Positions 54,838 to 57,319 of a stretch of DNA of 57,319 bases are shown piece after piece. Made by a program: the position numbers and the translations under genes. The notes below the pieces were generated by a model. The model was not told where the DNA came from, made no database searches, and was given only the letters and a program-made list of their open reading frames with translations. The DNA comes from Oscillospiraceae bacterium (lineage in GTDB: Bacteria; Bacillota; Clostridia; Oscillospirales; Ruminococcaceae), in contig JAFYSU010000020.1 of the NCBI GenBank assembly GCA_017559185.1, positions 1 to 57,319 of the forward strand, given 5' to 3'. Positions within the stretch are counted from its first letter, which is position 1, and every line of letters begins with the position of its first letter.

Positions 54838-56046
54838 ATGAACAAGCATGCAGTTTTTTTAAAAGATGTCGCCGTACTGTCTGTTGGACAAGGTTTGGCT
54901 CAAATTATACCTGCATTAATTACTCCGTTTACAGCAAGGCTGTATACACCCAAAATGCAGGGAGAATTTGCACTGTATATATCGGCAATAAATATTTTGT
55001 CGCAAGTATGTGCGCTTAAATATGACCATGCTGTAAGTGCAGCGGATAACATTGAAGATTCGGCTGCACTTGCCATGTTATCAATGGTAATTTCGTTTTT
55101 GTCCGCAGTTATGCTGATATGCCTTTTTCCTTTAATTTTTAAACTGTACGGTAGTTTGGAATGTATGTATTATTTGCCGATTGGTGTTTTAATGACCATG
55201 ACAGAACTGGTTTTTGTGGCACTTGGTATTTCACACGGTGATTTTTACATTGTATCCGCAGCGTTGATTTTTAGGGCATTGGTGTGGGGGGCTTTTCAAA
55301 TAATACTGTACCGCATGGGGACACTGGGACTGATATTTTCAAGGATTGCGGGTGATGCAGCAGGTGCAGTGCTTATTGCACGATGCCGATGTATTAATTT
55401 TTCTGTATGGAAAAAAATCAGCGAAGTAAAACGCAAGTATGCAAGCTACCCGCGCTATATGCTGCCTGGGGCGGCAGTGGGGGCATTGTCGGGTAACACG
55501 CAAAGCTTTTTTATATCATCATTTTATGGGGCGGGACAGATGGGGTACAGCTCAATGGCCGAAAGACTGCTTGGAATTCCGGTTGCGGTGTTTTCGGCTT
55601 CGCTGGGGCGCGTGTTTGTGCGAAAAGCAGTAAATGACATGCGTAACGACGGCAGGGTGAATTTTTCAGCAAGAGTTGTGTTGGGCATGTCGGCGGTGTC
55701 GGCTGTTGTTTTCGGCGGTATTTGGTTGGTAGCGCCGTACATTGTGCCGTTTGTACTTGGGGATGAATGGAAAGAAGCGGCAGGTTTTATAAGGGTACAA
55801 ACTATTCTTTATGCAGTTAAATTTGTTGCGGTGCCGTTAACGGTAATACTTCCTGTTTTGAATGAACAGCGTAGTATTATGCTTTGGCAGTTTTTAATGC
55901 TGCTGCTTGGTTTAGTAGTTCCTGTGCTGCACATAATATTTGGATTTGAAATACTTGTGTATCTTTTGTGTTCCGCGGTATTGCTTTCACTTGGATATGT
56001 ACTTTTTGGCTTGTATTGTTTGGCTGTTTTAAAAAAGGGCGGGTGA
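54838..56046 (+). CDS. Oligosaccharide flippase (Wzx/MOP superfamily)
   Basis: A 402-residue polytopic membrane protein with about ten to twelve hydrophobic segments. The N terminus DVAVLSVGQGLAQIIPALIT, TARLYTPKMQGEFALYISA and the middle YPRYMLPGAAVGALSGNTQS resemble capsule or lipid-linked oligosaccharide flippases. ATG 54838 has TTGGAGG; the frame extends 45 nt further without a ribosome site. The next gene overlaps its stop, and together they look like the start of a surface polysaccharide locus that continues beyond the window. Confidence 0.88.
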   Translation: MNKHAVFLKDVAVLSVGQGLAQIIPALITPFTARLYTPKMQGEFALYISAINILSQVCALKYDHAVSAADNIEDSAALAMLSMVISFLSAVMLICLFPLIFKLYGSLECMYYLPIGVLMTMTELVFVALGISHGDFYIVSAALIFRALVWGAFQIILYRMGTLGLIFSRIAGDAAGAVLIARCRCINFSVWKKISEVKRKYASYPRYMLPGAAVGALSGNTQSFFISSFYGAGQMGYSSMAERLLGIPVAVFSASLGRVFVRKAVNDMRNDGRVNFSARVVLGMSAVSAVVFGGIWLVAPYIVPFVLGDEWKEAAGFIRVQTILYAVKFVAVPLTVILPVLNEQRSIMLWQFLMLLLGLVVPVLHIIFGFEILVYLLCSAVLLSLGYVLFGLYCLAVLKKGG

Positions 56047-57319
56047 AAAAAATAAAAACCGAAAAACTTTTTTGTTCAGCAGTGTATGCTGTGTTGTTTT
56101 TTATGCTGTTCTGCCTTGCTTCGGAAAGCTCGTTTGGTGCTTTGGAGGCGGCCCTGCTTATATTAATGGTAATGGGTTTTAAACTGCTTCGTCTTAATGG
56201 AAAAGAATTTGTGTGTAACAGCATAAAGATATACACAAGCAGCAAGGCTTTTACTGCGGCATTGTTTTTTTATTGTGCTGTAGATGTTCTTACAGTGCTG
56301 TATAGCTCCATACCGCTTGTTGCAGTGCAAAAATACAAGGCAGAATGTATGCTGGTTTTGTTTTTTCTTGCGGTTAGTGCATATGCCAGCATAAACAAAA
56401 GCTGTAAAGAGTTAATGAAAACCATTGCTGTGGCGGGAGCTGCTGTGAGTGTGGCAGCTGTTTTGAATTTATTTGTTCCTGTTTTTCCGCGTGTTTATTT
56501 TCGCAGACTATCATTAAGAACCGATTACAATACATTTGCTTCGGTTTTGTTTGTGTCACTTGTATCGGGAGTATTTTTGCATGGATTTAAAAGCGTAAAT
56601 ATGCTTGCAGGGTGGTGTGGCTGGATGGGCGGATGTATAAGAATGACAGCATCGAGAAGAACATGGCTGCTGCTGCCGCTTTGTGGGATATTCATGCTCA
56701 TATTGTTTTTGTGCTTTAGAAAAGATATCACTTGGCGGAAACGGTGGCAAAAAATGACAATGCTGCTGGCTGCAAGCAGCATTGTGCTGAGTGTTGTATC
56801 AGTTGGAATTGGGAAGTGTATGGAGTATACAGCAGCGGGAAAAAGTGAAGCAGCAGGCGAGGTATACGCAATAGAGCGATACCGTACATTAAAAGAAAAC
56901 CGCGAAAACAAACGCCTGATACTGTGGAGTATTGCATGGGAGGAGTACCAAGATTTTACCCCAACCGAAAAGTTGTTCGGAAAGGGTGCTGCCTACGATG
57001 TTGCATTGTACGATACAGTCAATCTTGACGGCATATATCCCGATGCGGAAAAGGTTAGGGGAAAGCTTTCAGCACATAATTTTTTTCTGGCGGACCTGCT
57101 GAATGGTGGTTTAATTAAGGCTGTGGCGGGAATTTGTGTGTGGATTACATTGGCTGTAAATTTGCTTAGGCTGTTTAAGTACAGTCAATATAAAGCATGG
57201 TTTTATGGTATGCAGTTAGGTTTTGTGTTTTTAAACAATAGCATTTCCAACAGGTTTGGATTTTTGTACGACCGTTTGTTTTGGATATTTTCGGCAATGC
57301 TATGCTTGGAGCTTTATAC
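56043..57319 (+). CDS. O-antigen ligase/polymerase-like membrane protein, partial
   Basis: An open frame from GTG 56043 runs off the end of the window (425 codons, no stop). It overlaps the flippase stop by GTGA. The translation is strongly hydrophobic with about nine or ten predicted membrane segments. A polar loop in the C-terminal half (residues about 270-345, with YRTLKENRENKRLILW) precedes an AHNFFLADLLNGG segment, as in Wzy/WaaL-type O-antigen ligase family proteins, where a conserved His lies in that loop. Membership is by architecture and context; the C terminus is missing. Confidence 0.78.
   Translation, partial: MKKIKTEKLFCSAVYAVLFFMLFCLASESSFGALEAALLILMVMGFKLLRLNGKEFVCNSIKIYTSSKAFTAALFFYCAVDVLTVLYSSIPLVAVQKYKAECMLVLFFLAVSAYASINKSCKELMKTIAVAGAAVSVAAVLNLFVPVFPRVYFRRLSLRTDYNTFASVLFVSLVSGVFLHGFKSVNMLAGWCGWMGGCIRMTASRRTWLLLPLCGIFMLILFLCFRKDITWRKRWQKMTMLLAASSIVLSVVSVGIGKCMEYTAAGKSEAAGEVYAIERYRTLKENRENKRLILWSIAWEEYQDFTPTEKLFGKGAAYDVALYDTVNLDGIYPDAEKVRGKLSAHNFFLADLLNGGLIKAVAGICVWITLAVNLLRLFKYSQYKAWFYGMQLGFVFLNNSISNRFGFLYDRLFWIFSAMLCLELY

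Overview
The window looks like chromosomal DNA of an anaerobic low-GC Gram-positive bacterium, most likely a gut-type clostridium (Oscillospiraceae/Ruminococcaceae-like). The evidence is three tRNA-sensing T-box leaders, consensus sigma-A promoters, strong AGGAGG or GAGGTGAT ribosome sites with frequent GTG and TTG starts, class III fructose-bisphosphatase, lipoprotein-anchored ABC transporters, and tRNA-dependent amidation in place of a visible AsnRS/GlnRS. I cannot name the species.

Layout. 1-264: end of a tRNA cluster (Phe partial, Gly, Val). 0.37-11.9 kb: housekeeping and envelope genes (zinc-ribbon membrane protein, M15 carboxypeptidase, membrane GGDEF protein, tiny sorting-signal protein, nicotinate phosphoribosyltransferase, hydroxyacid dehydrogenase, NUDIX, ABC-F, Mn catalase, GIY-YIG protein, RpiR regulator). 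About 11.95-17.63 kb: a 5.7-kb integrated element with tyrosine integrase, serine recombinase, XRE regulator, two unknown proteins, att-like ends and about 1 kb of repeat-rich non-coding DNA. 17.7-26.8 kb: isoleucine/valine biosynthesis, with ilvB-ilvN-ilvC-ilvD on the minus strand and ilvA on the plus strand, each set behind its own T-box that probably reads Ile codon AUC, plus a DUF815 ATPase and a PHP phosphatase. 26.9-30.1 kb: deoB, a small DUF1858-like gene, yebC and a small XRE gene. 30.2-35.5 kb: T-box, an AspRS-GatC fusion, gatA and gatB, a complete pathway for making Asn-tRNA(Asn) and Gln-tRNA(Gln). 35.6-39.0 kb: a cysteine-rich mini-protein, a GntR regulator and fbp. 39.2-44.4 kb: a guanine-type riboswitch and a four-gene nucleoside ABC transporter. 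44.4-45.4 kb: a DpnI-type restriction cassette (dpnC-dpnD). 45.5-48.7 kb: lysS, a frameshifted greA and an unknown gene. 49.0-51.1 kb: two TrkA proteins and a TrmN6-like methyltransferase. 51.4-54.7 kb: a polar amino acid (glutamine-type) ABC operon. 54.8 kb to the end: a flippase and a truncated O-antigen-ligase-like gene.

The most striking points are these. (i) AspRS and GatC are joined in one reading frame behind a T-box whose specifier loop contains overlapping GAA (Glu) and AAC (Asn) codons. (ii) The tetranucleotide GATC is almost absent: reading the whole window by eye I found one copy, where base composition predicts about two hundred, and the same window encodes a DpnI-like nuclease, a family that cuts methylated GATC. 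(iii) The integrated element carries two 138-bp modules, each bounded by inverted copies of one 20-bp repeat. (iv) greA has a one-base frameshift. The main regulatory logic is tRNA charging (ilv, ilvA, aspS-gat) and purine sensing (nucleoside transport).
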